From an uncultured Clostridia bacterium (GTDB lineage: Bacteria; Bacillota; Clostridia; Oscillospirales; Ruminococcaceae), in the NCBI GenBank assembly GCA_947166945.1, contig CAMVGH010000001.1, positions 31,012-95,011 on the forward strand: a stretch of DNA of 64,000 nt, written 5' to 3'. Below are positions 54,978-63,551 of this stretch, piece by piece; the first letter of the stretch is position 1; every line of letters begins with the position of its first letter. The notes beneath the pieces are model-generated. The model saw only the letters and a program-made list of their open reading frames with translations, was not told the origin of the DNA and ran no database searches. The translations under genes were made by a program, and so were the position numbers.

Positions 54978-56138
54978 ATGAATACAAAAGCATTTATTAA
55001 AAATTACACCATGCTCATAGCTCTTGTGGTGGTATTTGTACTGTTTGCGGTGCTCACCGGGGGAAGGCTCCTGATACCGCAGAACCTTTCAAACCTGCTC
55101 CTACAGAACTCTTATGTGCTGATAATGGCCTGCGGTATGCTGCTGTGCATACTGACCGGCGGCAACGTCGATCTGTCGGTAGGCTCGACGGTGTGTCTTG
55201 TGGGCGCTGTGGCGGCGCAGCTGCTGTCGGGAGGGCTTCCGGCTGCCGCGGTCATTCCTCTCTGCCTTATCATTGCTGCTCTTATCGGTATATGGCAGGG
55301 CTTCTGGATAGGCTATGTTCACATACCCCCGTTCATCTGCACCCTTGCGGGAATGTTCCTGTTCCGCGGTCTCGGGCGTGCCATACTCGGTTCAAAGACC
55401 GTTACGATCAATGACGACACCTTCCTCGACATCTTTGCGTCGTATATAAGATTTCCCGGGCTCGATGACGGCGATGTGAAGTGGTCGGCATTCATGCTCG
55501 GGTGCATAGTGGCGCTTGCTTTCATTATAAGCAAGGTCATTTCCCGCTCAAACAAGCGGAAGAAGGGCTACAAGCAGGAGCCGCTGGTCTCCGAATGCGT
55601 CAAGACAGCGGTTATAGTGGTGCTGGATCTTCTGTACACATGGCAGCTGGCGCACTACCGGGGCATCTCGGTAATGGCGCTGTGGGTGATAGCTGTTATC
55701 ATTGTTTACGCGTTCCTTACGAAGAAGGTATCCTTCGGACGGTACTTCTACGCGGTGGGCGGCAATGAGAAGGCAGCGAAGCTTTCCGGTATAGACACCA
55801 AGAAGGTGTACTTCCTTGCGTATACGTCAATGTCGCTGCTTGCGGGACTTTCGGGACTGATAGTGGCTGCGCGCATAGGCTCGGTGAACGGCGATACCGG
55901 AAGCTCCTTTGAAATGGACGCTATAGGTGCCTGCTTCATAGGCGGAGCTTCCGCATACGGCGGCAGCGGAAATATAGGCGGCGTGGTAGTCGGCTCTATA
56001 CTCCTCGGCGGTATCAACCAGGGTATGTCTATCATCGGTCTTGACAATAACTTCCAGTATATAGTCAAAGGTGCCGTTCTGCTGGTCGCGGTAATATTCG
56101 ACGTTATTTCCAACCGCAAGACCGGCAAGGCAGGCTGA
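54978..56138 (+). CDS. mmsB: Monosaccharide importer permease (MmsB/XylH type)
   Basis: A 386-aa inner-membrane protein with about ten helices. MACGMLLCILTGGNVDLSVGS is the typical BPD_transp_2 motif, and GSSFEMDAIGACFIGGASAYGG is the family signature loop. I chose ATG 54978, one base after the ATPase stop. It completes the importer. Confidence 0.9.
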   Translation: MNTKAFIKNYTMLIALVVVFVLFAVLTGGRLLIPQNLSNLLLQNSYVLIMACGMLLCILTGGNVDLSVGSTVCLVGAVAAQLLSGGLPAAAVIPLCLIIAALIGIWQGFWIGYVHIPPFICTLAGMFLFRGLGRAILGSKTVTINDDTFLDIFASYIRFPGLDDGDVKWSAFMLGCIVALAFIISKVISRSNKRKKGYKQEPLVSECVKTAVIVVLDLLYTWQLAHYRGISVMALWVIAVIIVYAFLTKKVSFGRYFYAVGGNEKAAKLSGIDTKKVYFLAYTSMSLLAGLSGLIVAARIGSVNGDTGSSFEMDAIGACFIGGASAYGGSGNIGGVVVGSILLGGINQGMSIIGLDNNFQYIVKGAVLLVAVIFDVISNRKTGKAG

Positions 56139-56165
56139 TACTGCTGTCATTCCCGTCATCATCTG

Positions 56166-56200
56166 CCCCGTTCCCTTCCGCGGGAACGGGGAGATTTTTC
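56166..56200 (+). terminator. Terminator of the monosaccharide importer operon
   Basis: CCCCGTTCCC (56166-56175) pairs with GGGAACGGGG (56182-56191), followed by AGATTTTT. Confidence 0.85.
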
Positions 56201-56249
56201 ATACCGGCGGATCAGAGGCTTTTTTATGCTTTAAAACTTAGCTGGTGTA

Positions 56250-56277
56250 TTGACATTCCTGTAAAAATATGTATAAT
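56250..56277 (+). promoter_or_regulatory. Promoter of the TetR gene
   Basis: TTGACA (56250-56255), a 16-base spacer and TATAAT (56272-56277), about 50 bases before ATG 56330. Confidence 0.75.
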
Positions 56278-56329
56278 AATATATAGACATTGTGTCAGAA
56301 GATGACAGTTCAGGAGGCTGTGAAATATC

Positions 56330-56947
56330 ATGCCCAAAAGTTCCCGGAAAACCGTTGAATCAAGAAAAGATGAGATAATAAATGCCTGTGAGAAGCTGTA
56401 CGCTTCCATGAATTTCAAGGATATCACCCTCGGTGATATCAGCAGGGAAACATCTTTTTCGCGTCCGTCGATCTATAATTACTTTCGTACAAAGGAAGAA
56501 ATATTCCTCGGACTTATGCAAAGGGAATATGATCTTTGGAACGATGACCTTCGGGTGATAATATCGGAAAATGATACGCTTACCGATGATGAGCTTGCCG
56601 GTGAGATCGCTCATTCGCTTGAGAATCGTCCCCGGCTCCTGAAGCTGCTTTCAATGAACCATTACGATATGGAGGAGCATTCCAGCCCCGAAAGACTGAC
56701 TGAGTTCAAAAAATCCTACGGCGCGTCACTGGACATCATGCGGGACTGCCTTAAAAAGTTCCGTCCGGATATGGAAGAAGACGCGAGGGAGCGTTTCATA
56801 TTCGTGTTTTTCCCGTTCATGTTCGGTATCTATCCGTATGCGGTGGCAACTGAGAAACAGCTCGACGCCATGAAGGAAGCCGGAGTGAACTTCACCAGAT
56901 GTTCGGTGTACAAGCTGATCTACAACTGCATAAGAAAGCTGCTCTGA
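56330..56947 (+). CDS. TetR-family transcriptional regulator
   Basis: A 205-aa protein with the TetR DNA-binding start (about 10-60: RKDEIINACEKLYASMNFKDITLGDISRETSFSRPSIYNYFRTKEEIFLGLM) and a helical ligand domain. It is followed by a flavodoxin and an aldo/keto reductase gene in the same direction, which it probably represses. The ligand is unknown. Its start is preceded by CAGGAGG. Confidence 0.9.
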   Translation: MPKSSRKTVESRKDEIINACEKLYASMNFKDITLGDISRETSFSRPSIYNYFRTKEEIFLGLMQREYDLWNDDLRVIISENDTLTDDELAGEIAHSLENRPRLLKLLSMNHYDMEEHSSPERLTEFKKSYGASLDIMRDCLKKFRPDMEEDARERFIFVFFPFMFGIYPYAVATEKQLDAMKEAGVNFTRCSVYKLIYNCIRKLL

Positions 56948-57026
56948 GCGGCGTAAAACAGTATTATCGCGGCGGCTCCCGTCCGGGAGCATGATCCGGT
57001 AAACCATACTACAGGAGGAAAACAAA

Positions 57027-57509
57027 ATGAGCAAAACACTGGTAGCGTATTTCAGCGCAAGCGGTACCACTGCCGCCAGGGCAAAACTTCTCGCGCAGGC
57101 GGTGGGAGCCGATCTTTATCAGATAAGACCCGCGGTGCCTTACACTATGGAGGACCTGAACTGGCAGGATAAGCAGTCCCGCAGCAGCATTGAAATGTCC
57201 AATAAAAATTCCCGTCCGGAGCTTGCGGACAAGGACGCGGATATTTCCGCATACGATACGATATTCGTGGGATTCCCGATCTGGTGGTATATCGCTCCGA
57301 CTATAATAAACACGTTCCTCGAAAGCTACGACTTCTCAGGAAAGAAGATCGTTCTGTTCGCGACATCCGGCGGCAGCGGATTCGGCGAAACAGTCAATAA
57401 TCTCAGAGGAAGCGTTTCCGAGTCTGCCGTTATAAGGGAAGCGTTCGTCCTGAACGGCACCCAGACGGTCGAGAGCATAACTGAATGGCTTCGTGAGCGC
57501 GGTCTCTGA
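57027..57509 (+). CDS. Flavodoxin-like protein
   Basis: A 160-aa protein with the FMN phosphate loop VAYFSASGTTAARA and the second FMN loop FVGFPIWWYIAPTI, typical of the flavodoxin group found next to aldo/keto reductases. AGGAGG precedes ATG 57027. It probably carries electrons for a reductive stress or detoxification step together with the next gene. Confidence 0.88.
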   Translation: MSKTLVAYFSASGTTAARAKLLAQAVGADLYQIRPAVPYTMEDLNWQDKQSRSSIEMSNKNSRPELADKDADISAYDTIFVGFPIWWYIAPTIINTFLESYDFSGKKIVLFATSGGSGFGETVNNLRGSVSESAVIREAFVLNGTQTVESITEWLRERGL

Positions 57510-57572
57510 TCTCTGAAGGATCAATGCGAATGACCGGTATATATCTAATTATCAACAAAGGAGTGGATCGTA

Positions 57573-58694
57573 ATGTCTGATTATTTCGGAAAAGAAGTGT
57601 TCAAGCTCGGTTTCGGCCTCATGCGCCTGCCTAAGCTGGAAAGCGGCAAGATCGACATACCGCAGGTCTGTACTATGGTGGACAAGTTCATAGATGCCGG
57701 CGGTACATATTTTGATACCGCTTATGTCTATGACAACGGCGAGTCGGAGGAGGCAGCGAGAAAAGCTCTCGTAGAGCGCTACCCGCGCGAAAGATATACT
57801 CTGTGTACGAAGCTCAACGCATGGCTGCAGTGCCATGATGAAGCAAGCGCGAAACAGCAGTTCTACACTTCCCTTGAACGCACCGGTGCGGGCTACTTTG
57901 ACTATTACCTGCTCCACGCGCTTCAAAGAAACAATTATAAGAAATACGACGAATACCATATCTGGGATTTCGTTAAGGAACAGAAAGCAAAGGGGCTGAT
58001 AAATTACTGGGGCTTTTCGTTCCATGCGGATCCGCAGCTGCTCGATGAGCTTCTTACCGATCATCCCGATGTGGATTTCATTCAGCTCCAGATAAACTAT
58101 GCGGACTGGAACAATCCCGGTGTTGCGTCCCGTGAATGTTACGAAGTCGCAAGAAAGCACGGGGTCTCCATAACGGTCATGGAGCCGATCAAGGGCGGCG
58201 CTCTCGCAAATCCCGACGAGAGTGTCAGAAAAATATTCGAGGCTGCCGACCCGAAAGCCTCCCCGGCATCATGGGCGATACGTTATGTGGCTTCAATGGA
58301 CGGTATCATCACTGTCCTTTCGGGAATGTCCAACATAGCCCAGATGGACGACAACCTTTCGTATATGCGTGATTTCCGGCCGCTCAGTGAGGCGGAGAAG
58401 AAAGTCATATTCGATGTACAGGCGGAACTTGTGAAGGATAATTCCATAAAATGTACAGGCTGCCACTACTGCACGGAAGGCTGTCCGATGAATATAGCTA
58501 TACCGGATATCTTCTCGGTATGGAACGCCGAAAAGCGCAAGGCAAGTCCGGACGGCGGCAAACAGGCATATTCCGCCGCGACACGGGATAAGGGCAGAGC
58601 GTCGGACTGCATAGAGTGCGGTCAGTGCGAAGGTGCCTGTCCGCAGCACCTTGAGATAATCAGTCTTCTCAAGGACTGCCGGAGCATGGAATAA
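57573..58694 (+). CDS. Aldo/keto reductase with C-terminal 4Fe-4S domain
   Basis: A 373-aa protein: an aldo/keto-reductase barrel (about 8-280, starting LGFGLMRLP, with DTAYVYDNGESE holding the catalytic Asp/Tyr, and YYLLHAL) and a ferredoxin-like tail with two cysteine motifs (CTGCHYCTEGCP and CIECGQCEGACP). Proteins of this layout are common in anaerobes; substrates are mostly unknown. AAAGGAG precedes the start. It is the last gene of the TetR-flavodoxin group. Confidence 0.9.
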   Translation: MSDYFGKEVFKLGFGLMRLPKLESGKIDIPQVCTMVDKFIDAGGTYFDTAYVYDNGESEEAARKALVERYPRERYTLCTKLNAWLQCHDEASAKQQFYTSLERTGAGYFDYYLLHALQRNNYKKYDEYHIWDFVKEQKAKGLINYWGFSFHADPQLLDELLTDHPDVDFIQLQINYADWNNPGVASRECYEVARKHGVSITVMEPIKGGALANPDESVRKIFEAADPKASPASWAIRYVASMDGIITVLSGMSNIAQMDDNLSYMRDFRPLSEAEKKVIFDVQAELVKDNSIKCTGCHYCTEGCPMNIAIPDIFSVWNAEKRKASPDGGKQAYSAATRDKGRASDCIECGQCEGACPQHLEIISLLKDCRSME

Positions 58695-58776
58695 CCGCCG
58701 TGGCATCACGTTTGCCGCGGATATGTCTGTATGGCGGCAGCGGGAAGATCATTCCGAAAAGAATATCTGAAATAAC

Positions 58777-58810
58777 AAAACCGGACAGACTTGCGGGTCT
58801 GTCCGGTTTT
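58777..58810. terminator. Bidirectional terminator
   Basis: AAAACCGGACAGAC (58777-58790) pairs exactly with GTCTGTCCGGTTTT (58797-58810). It serves both the aldo/keto reductase and the convergent double methyltransferase gene. Confidence 0.9.
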
Positions 58811-58819
58811 CTCTTTATA

Positions 58820-60253
58820 TTACTTTATTCCTGTGAGGATCGTCGAGCCCCTGAGCGCCATTACCGTCGCTTCCGTTCTTGTCATGAACAGTCCGTTGGT
58901 CGTATCGATAAGTTCGGCCTTCTCATATCCCATATCACGGAGCTTCTGCGCGAATGCCTGCATATCTCCGTATCTGTTTTCCGACATTATATCGTGTATC
59001 GCGAAGGTACCGCCTTTTTTCAGTACACGAAGCGTTTCGAGCAGCAGCGCCTGCTTGTCGGTACCGGAGATATTGTGATAAACGTAGTTGCTGGTTACGG
59101 CATCGAAAGTCTCATCATCGAAGTCCAGCTTCACGGCATTGCCGCTGCAAAATTCGGTGTTTCCGGCAACTCCCTCGGCACGCGCGTTGTACTCGCACTG
59201 TTCCTTGTTGAACGAAGCGTATTCTGCGCCCCATCTGTCAATGCCGATCATTCTTGCGCCGGGATTTCTCTTTGCGCAGGCAATGGTGAGAGCGCCGCTC
59301 CCACAGCCAACGTCAAGTCCGACCCCGCCTTCGGGTATATTCACGAGTTTTGCGGTACCTTCGATTATCTGCTTTGACAGTTTCCGCTCGCCGGTGTAGG
59401 AATACCTGTCATGCGTGTAATACAGCCATGCCGCGGCTATCCCGCAGCCCAGAGCTCCTGCTCCCAGTATTGCGGAGACCGCTTTTCCCGCTCCTGACTT
59501 TCTTGTTCCTGCGATCAGTGCGCCTGCCGCAAGCACACCGGTACCGGCGCAGAATCCCGCGATCATGCCGTTTGGCACCCAGTTCTTGTAGTCCGGTGTA
59601 TCGGGCAGCTTGTCGAACAGCGAATAAGTCTTTTTCAGCGGCGCGTCTTTCAGCTCACATTCCGCGTACATAAGCGGAATAGAGGCGTTCAGCACCACAT
59701 GGCTTATCATTGTGAAGCCGTTGCCTTCGATGAATTTCTCATATCCCGCTTCGTCCCACTTTGTCTCGAAAGATATGCCGGCGGCGGTGAGCAGCTTTGA
59801 GAATATCTCTGCGGTACCGCTTTTCCCGGCGTGTATGAAGTTCGGGGCGATAAGTCTTCCTCCCGGCCTCAGAACACGCCGGATCTCGGAGAGTACTCTT
59901 CTCGGTTCATCTGTTATATGCAGGGCGTTTGCTATGATCACCACATCGAAACTGTCGTCGTCAAAAGGCAGGAATGTTGCGTCCGCATAACTGAATTCGA
60001 GGTTTTGCGGTACATACCCCTTTTTTGCTTTTGCGAGCATATTTTCGGCAAAATCCGTTGCGGTCATGTGTTCTGCCGCGTCTGCCACATTCTTTGCTAT
60101 AAGTCCCGTACCGGTCGCAAGTTCAAGGACTTCCTTTCCCTTTATTGCCCTGCGTATCATACCGTACATCTCGCGGTAGGCGGGGCGGTTCATGCGCATG
60201 AACAGGTCATAGACCGGTGCGTAGAAGTTCCATACCGAGTTTTTGTTTTTCAT
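58820..60253 (-). CDS. Membrane-spanning double SAM methyltransferase
   Basis: A 477-aa protein with two separate class I methyltransferase domains. The first (about 1-205) has VLELATGTGLIAKNVA and FDVVIIANALHI; the second (about 295-477) has VGLDVGCGSGALTIACAKRNPGARMIGID and FDAVTSNYVYHNI. Between them lie two short Gly/Ala-rich membrane helices (about 228-245 and 256-275). Both SAM sites look intact. The layout looks like a fusion of two neighbouring genes, and the helices would place both catalytic domains at the inner face of the membrane. The substrate is unknown. The gene has a consensus promoter with a palindrome over the start site. ATG 60253 follows GGGAGG. Confidence 0.8.
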   Translation of the reverse strand: MKNKNSVWNFYAPVYDLFMRMNRPAYREMYGMIRRAIKGKEVLELATGTGLIAKNVADAAEHMTATDFAENMLAKAKKGYVPQNLEFSYADATFLPFDDDSFDVVIIANALHITDEPRRVLSEIRRVLRPGGRLIAPNFIHAGKSGTAEIFSKLLTAAGISFETKWDEAGYEKFIEGNGFTMISHVVLNASIPLMYAECELKDAPLKKTYSLFDKLPDTPDYKNWVPNGMIAGFCAGTGVLAAGALIAGTRKSGAGKAVSAILGAGALGCGIAAAWLYYTHDRYSYTGERKLSKQIIEGTAKLVNIPEGGVGLDVGCGSGALTIACAKRNPGARMIGIDRWGAEYASFNKEQCEYNARAEGVAGNTEFCSGNAVKLDFDDETFDAVTSNYVYHNISGTDKQALLLETLRVLKKGGTFAIHDIMSENRYGDMQAFAQKLRDMGYEKAELIDTTNGLFMTRTEATVMALRGSTILTGIK

Positions 60254-60289
60254 TCAGGTATTCCTCCCTTGGATAGATTTGTAACAGCA

Positions 60290-60305
60290 GTTAGATATCG
60301 CTAAC
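60290..60305. promoter_or_regulatory. Palindrome at the double-methyltransferase start site
   Basis: GTTAGATATCGCTAAC is an imperfect 16-bp palindrome (GTTAG...CTAAC arms). It covers the expected transcription start (about 60303) of the minus-strand promoter at 60310-60338, an ideal place for a repressor to bind. Confidence 0.6.
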
Positions 60306-60309
60306 TTTT

Positions 60310-60338
60310 ATTATATCATTCAGTGCCGTGTTTGTCAA
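60310..60338 (-). promoter_or_regulatory. Consensus promoter of the double methyltransferase
   Basis: Minus strand: TTGACA (60338-60333), 17 bases, TATAAT (60315-60310), a perfect sigma-A match. The -35 box overlaps the last codons of the upstream AraC gene. Confidence 0.8.
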
Positions 60339-61204
60339 GACCGCCGTGCGTCACGGAATTTCTTCGGAGTTACCCCGCGGTACTTCCTGAAACTCTTGAT
60401 GAAGTGGCTGGAATCCGAGAATCCTGTCTCCTGCCCGATCTCGTCGATATCCCTGTCGGTGAACAACAGGTATTCCTCCGCCTTGTATATCCGCATCTTC
60501 TCGATATATTCCTTACAGCTTGTGCCGTAGTATTCCCGGAATTTTGCGGCGAATGCCGAGTAGCTGAGGTGACATTCCGCCGCTATATCCGCGACTTTGA
60601 TGTTTTCGCCGAGCCTTCGGTCTATGTACTCTGTGATGTTTTCAATGCTTCTGTCCTTGTCGGCGGCAGGCGGGCAGTCGGAGATATTCAGCCCCGTGTC
60701 CTCCCACGACCGTATTATACCATAGATCAGCCGATAGATCTGCGAGCGCAGTATCACATCATACCCGTACCTGAATTCTTTCATCTCGTTCACACAGTCT
60801 GCAAAGATAGCGGGACAGCCGATCTTCGCGGCGGCTTCCGGATCGAAGTAAACAGGCATATTCTTTTCTGCTGCATAGCGGAATATTCCTGCCGGAGAGG
60901 GTGAGTATGACGAGATGCTCGGAAACTTTCCGAGATCGAATTTCAGTACCGAGTACAGCGGAAGCGTACCGTCCGCGGCGGTTATAGAATGTACACAGGC
61001 TGGCGGCAGAATAACAAGATCGCCGGCAGCGGCTCTGTATGTCTTGTTACCGGCTGTGATACAGGCTGTTCCGCGGAGCATATAAATGAATTCGGCAAAA
61101 TAATGCCAGTGCGGTCTTATCGGGAATTCCTCATTCGCCGCGTCAAAAACGAAACATTCGACAGGCGTGCTGAGGCTTGCTGTTTTTTCAAAAAGATTGC
61201 TCAT
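60335..61204 (-). CDS. AraC-family transcriptional regulator
   Basis: A 289-aa protein with a cupin start (EEFPIRPHWHYFAEFIYMLRGTACI, AAGDLVILPPACVHSI) and a C-terminal double helix-turn-helix (about 190-287: IDEIGQETGFSDSSHFIKSFRKYRGVTPKKFR). The binding half keeps the HWH cupin motif. It is divergent from a flavoprotein operon and upstream of the double methyltransferase; either could be its target. Confidence 0.9.
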   Translation of the reverse strand: MSNLFEKTASLSTPVECFVFDAANEEFPIRPHWHYFAEFIYMLRGTACITAGNKTYRAAAGDLVILPPACVHSITAADGTLPLYSVLKFDLGKFPSISSYSPSPAGIFRYAAEKNMPVYFDPEAAAKIGCPAIFADCVNEMKEFRYGYDVILRSQIYRLIYGIIRSWEDTGLNISDCPPAADKDRSIENITEYIDRRLGENIKVADIAAECHLSYSAFAAKFREYYGTSCKEYIEKMRIYKAEEYLLFTDRDIDEIGQETGFSDSSHFIKSFRKYRGVTPKKFRDARRS

Positions 61205-61233
61205 ATCCGATACCTCCGGTATGCTCTGCTAAT

Positions 61234-61263
61234 ATAATAATATAATTATTCAGCAGTTGTCAA
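61234..61263 (-). promoter_or_regulatory. Promoter of the AraC gene
   Basis: Minus strand: TTGACA (61263-61258) and TATTAT (61239-61234) with an 18-base spacer, 30 bases before ATG 61204. Confidence 0.5.
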
Positions 61264-61314
61264 TAGCTTTAACGGAGGTTCTCAAAAAATCATCTTACTG
61301 TCACATCTGCCCGT

Positions 61315-61343
61315 TTGACAGACGGTATGATTCATGGTATAAT
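61315..61343 (+). promoter_or_regulatory. Consensus promoter of the flavoprotein operon
   Basis: TTGACA (61315-61320), a 17-base spacer and TATAAT (61338-61343), 33 bases before ATG 61377. Confidence 0.8.
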
Positions 61344-61376
61344 ATTCTCAGTAAATTTCTATGCGGAGGTATCTTT

Positions 61377-61994
61377 ATGAATGTACTGATAATAAACGGC
61401 AGTCCGCGGGTCGGCGGGAATACGTCGATAGCAGTGAACGAGATGGTCAGGATCTTTGAGAAAGAGGGAACAGAGACCGTCGTCCGGCAGATAGGCAGCA
61501 AGGCTGTGCGCGGCTGCATTGCCTGCGGGAACTGTCTTGAAAAGGGCAGATGTGTGTTTGACGATGTGGTGAACGAGCTTGCGCCGGAATTTGAAAAAGC
61601 CGACGGACTTGTAGTCGCTACCCCGGTATATTATGCTTCCGCGAATGCGACACTGATCGCCTGTCTCGACCGGCTGTTCTACAGCACCCACTTCGACAAG
61701 ACCATGAAGGTCGGAGCAAGTGTGGCAGTGGCAAGACGCGGGGGTTGTTCGGCAACATTTGACGAGCTGAACAAGTATTTCACGATCTGCGGTATGCCGG
61801 TGGCTTCCAGTCAGTATTGGAACTGCGTTCACGGACGTGAAAAGGGACAGGCGCAGGAGGACGCGGAGGGACTTCAGACCATGAGGGCGCTTGCGCGGAA
61901 TATGAATTTCCTTATGAAGTCCATAGCGCTCGGCAGGGAGAAGTTCGGTCTGCCTGAGAAGGAACCGTGGCAGCCTACACATTTTATAAGATGA
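61377..61994 (+). CDS. NADPH-dependent FMN reductase / iron-sulfur flavoprotein family
   Basis: A 205-aa protein from ATG 61377 (GCGGAGG upstream); an in-frame start at 61257 overlaps the promoter and is rejected. INGSPRVGGNTSIAVNE is the FMN phosphate loop, CIACGNCLEKGRC resembles the cysteine cluster of iron-sulfur flavoproteins, and ATPVYYASANATL is the second FMN loop. It probably reduces small molecules or carries electrons. First gene of a three-gene operon. Confidence 0.88.
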   Translation: MNVLIINGSPRVGGNTSIAVNEMVRIFEKEGTETVVRQIGSKAVRGCIACGNCLEKGRCVFDDVVNELAPEFEKADGLVVATPVYYASANATLIACLDRLFYSTHFDKTMKVGASVAVARRGGCSATFDELNKYFTICGMPVASSQYWNCVHGREKGQAQEDAEGLQTMRALARNMNFLMKSIALGREKFGLPEKEPWQPTHFIR

Positions 61995-62015
61995 CCAAAA
62001 AAGGAGGACACAGAA

Positions 62016-62336
62016 ATGACATTTGACGAACTGCTTGCAAAAGTAAGAAAGATCGCCGACAAGGCAGACGTTTCGGGGATCGGTTTCCTCGCGGCGCAGA
62101 TAAACATCACAGGTGACAACGGCGGAGTGTTCTATGCCGAGGTAAAGGACGGCAGGGTGAATGTCGAGCCGTATCCCTACAATGACAGGAACTGCGAGAT
62201 AACCATGTCCATGGACAACTTCAACAAGCTCATAGACGGAAAGCTTGACCCGGTAGCCGCGTTCACTCTCGGCAAGCTCAAGGTCGGCGGAGATGTGGGC
62301 AAGGCTCTTGAATTTTCAAAGATCGTAAGAAAGTAA
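62016..62336 (+). CDS. SCP2 sterol-binding-domain protein
   Basis: A 106-aa stand-alone SCP2-like domain (YPYNDRNCEITMSMDNFNKLIDGKLDPVAAFTLGKLKVGGD...). Such proteins bind lipids or acyl-like hydrophobic molecules in a tunnel. It lies 21 bases after the flavoprotein gene and three before the hydrolase. AAAGGAGG precedes ATG 62016. The native ligand in anaerobic bacteria is not known. Confidence 0.85.
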   Translation: MTFDELLAKVRKIADKADVSGIGFLAAQINITGDNGGVFYAEVKDGRVNVEPYPYNDRNCEITMSMDNFNKLIDGKLDPVAAFTLGKLKVGGDVGKALEFSKIVRK

Positions 62337-62357
62337 GCATTGGCACAGGGAGAAACT

Positions 62358-63500
62358 ATGGGATTTGAAAATATCGGAAGAATGATCGACAGAGCGGCGG
62401 AGACCCGTTCCGAGAACGGAGCTGCCCTTGTCCTTACCCGGCGCGGGGAACAGGTATTCACCCACAGCGCGGGTACGGCTGATTATGAAAAGAAAACCGG
62501 ATTTCGTGAAAACACGATCTGCCGCGCTTATTCCCTTTCAAAAGTAGTCACGGCAACAGCCTGCATGATGCTCATGGAGCGTGGGAAGCTGGATACAAGC
62601 TGGAATCTGGAGTGGTTCATACCGGAATTCGCACACGCAAAGTATATCGAGGACGGTAAGCCGGTGGAAAGTCCGCCGATAAAGATACGCGATCTTCTCA
62701 ATATGACTTCCGGGATCGCATATCCGGGCGGCTCGTACGAAGGCGCTGAGGAAATGGGAACGCTGTGGTGGCGGCTTGAGCAGAGCATACGCAGCGGCAG
62801 TTCCATGACCACGCAGGAGTTTGCGGCTGAAGCGGGGAAAGTCCCGCTGGCATATCCCGCCGGCAGGGAATGGATGTACGGTTCCTCTGCTGATATCCTC
62901 GGCGCGGTCATCGAAAAAGCCGCGGATATGGAGTATTCGGAATTCCTCTCACAGAATATTTTCCGTCCTCTCGGAATGGAGGATACCGCGTTTTTTGTTC
63001 CGCCGGAGAAGCGTGACCGCCTTGCCGCATTATATGAAAATGCCGGCGAAAATCCGAAGAAACCGGACTATGTCAATCTCTGCATCTTTGACTATGAAGA
63101 AAATCCGAAATTCCAGTCCGGCGGTGCGGGACTGTTCTCAACAGCCGCTGATTACGCGAAGCTCGGTGCGGCTCTGTCGTCCGGCGGAAAGGGTATCATC
63201 TCCGCCCGTGCGACAGACTTCATGCGCGAGAACGGACTGAGTACAGAGCAGAAAAAGACATTCAACTGGGATTCGGTCCGGGGCTTCGGTTACGCGAACC
63301 TTGTCCGCTGTCTGACCGACCGCAACGCGGCGGGTCTGTTCGCAACAAAGGGATCATTCGGCTGGGACGGCTGGACCGGCACATATCTGCTGTGCGACCC
63401 GGAAGAACAGCTCTCGATAACCCTGTTCGTTCAGCGGTGCGGTGCAGGTACCACACAGCTGTCGAGAGACATTGTCAACGCGGTCTATGCGGCTCTGTAA
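62358..63500 (+). CDS. Serine hydrolase of the class C beta-lactamase family
   Basis: A 380-aa protein; ATG 62358 has AGGGAG at 62347-62352, while TTG 62340 lacks a site. SLSK in CRAYSLSKVVTATACM is the SxxK motif (Ser nucleophile and Lys base), and MYGSSADILG is the YxN-like second motif (Tyr-Gly-Ser). No signal peptide is present, so it acts in the cytoplasm. This argues against a real beta-lactamase and for an esterase or D-amino-peptidase-like enzyme. With the SCP2 and flavoprotein genes it may process a hydrophobic ester. Confidence 0.85.
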   Translation: MGFENIGRMIDRAAETRSENGAALVLTRRGEQVFTHSAGTADYEKKTGFRENTICRAYSLSKVVTATACMMLMERGKLDTSWNLEWFIPEFAHAKYIEDGKPVESPPIKIRDLLNMTSGIAYPGGSYEGAEEMGTLWWRLEQSIRSGSSMTTQEFAAEAGKVPLAYPAGREWMYGSSADILGAVIEKAADMEYSEFLSQNIFRPLGMEDTAFFVPPEKRDRLAALYENAGENPKKPDYVNLCIFDYEENPKFQSGGAGLFSTAADYAKLGAALSSGGKGIISARATDFMRENGLSTEQKKTFNWDSVRGFGYANLVRCLTDRNAAGLFATKGSFGWDGWTGTYLLCDPEEQLSITLFVQRCGAGTTQLSRDIVNAVYAAL

Positions 63501-63512
63501 TATGAAAAATAC

Positions 63513-63551
63513 CGCCCTGTAAGCTTTTGAAAAACTTACAGGGCGTTTTTT
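63513..63551. terminator. Bidirectional terminator
   Basis: CGCCCTGTAAG (63513-63523) pairs with CTTACAGGGCG (63535-63545), followed by TTTTTT. It separates the serine hydrolase from the convergent transporter gene. Confidence 0.85.

Noticed and set aside
62358-63500. Antibiotic-resistance beta-lactamase
   Set aside because: The SxxK family match is real, but the protein lacks a signal peptide and lies in a metabolic-looking operon, so resistance is not supported.
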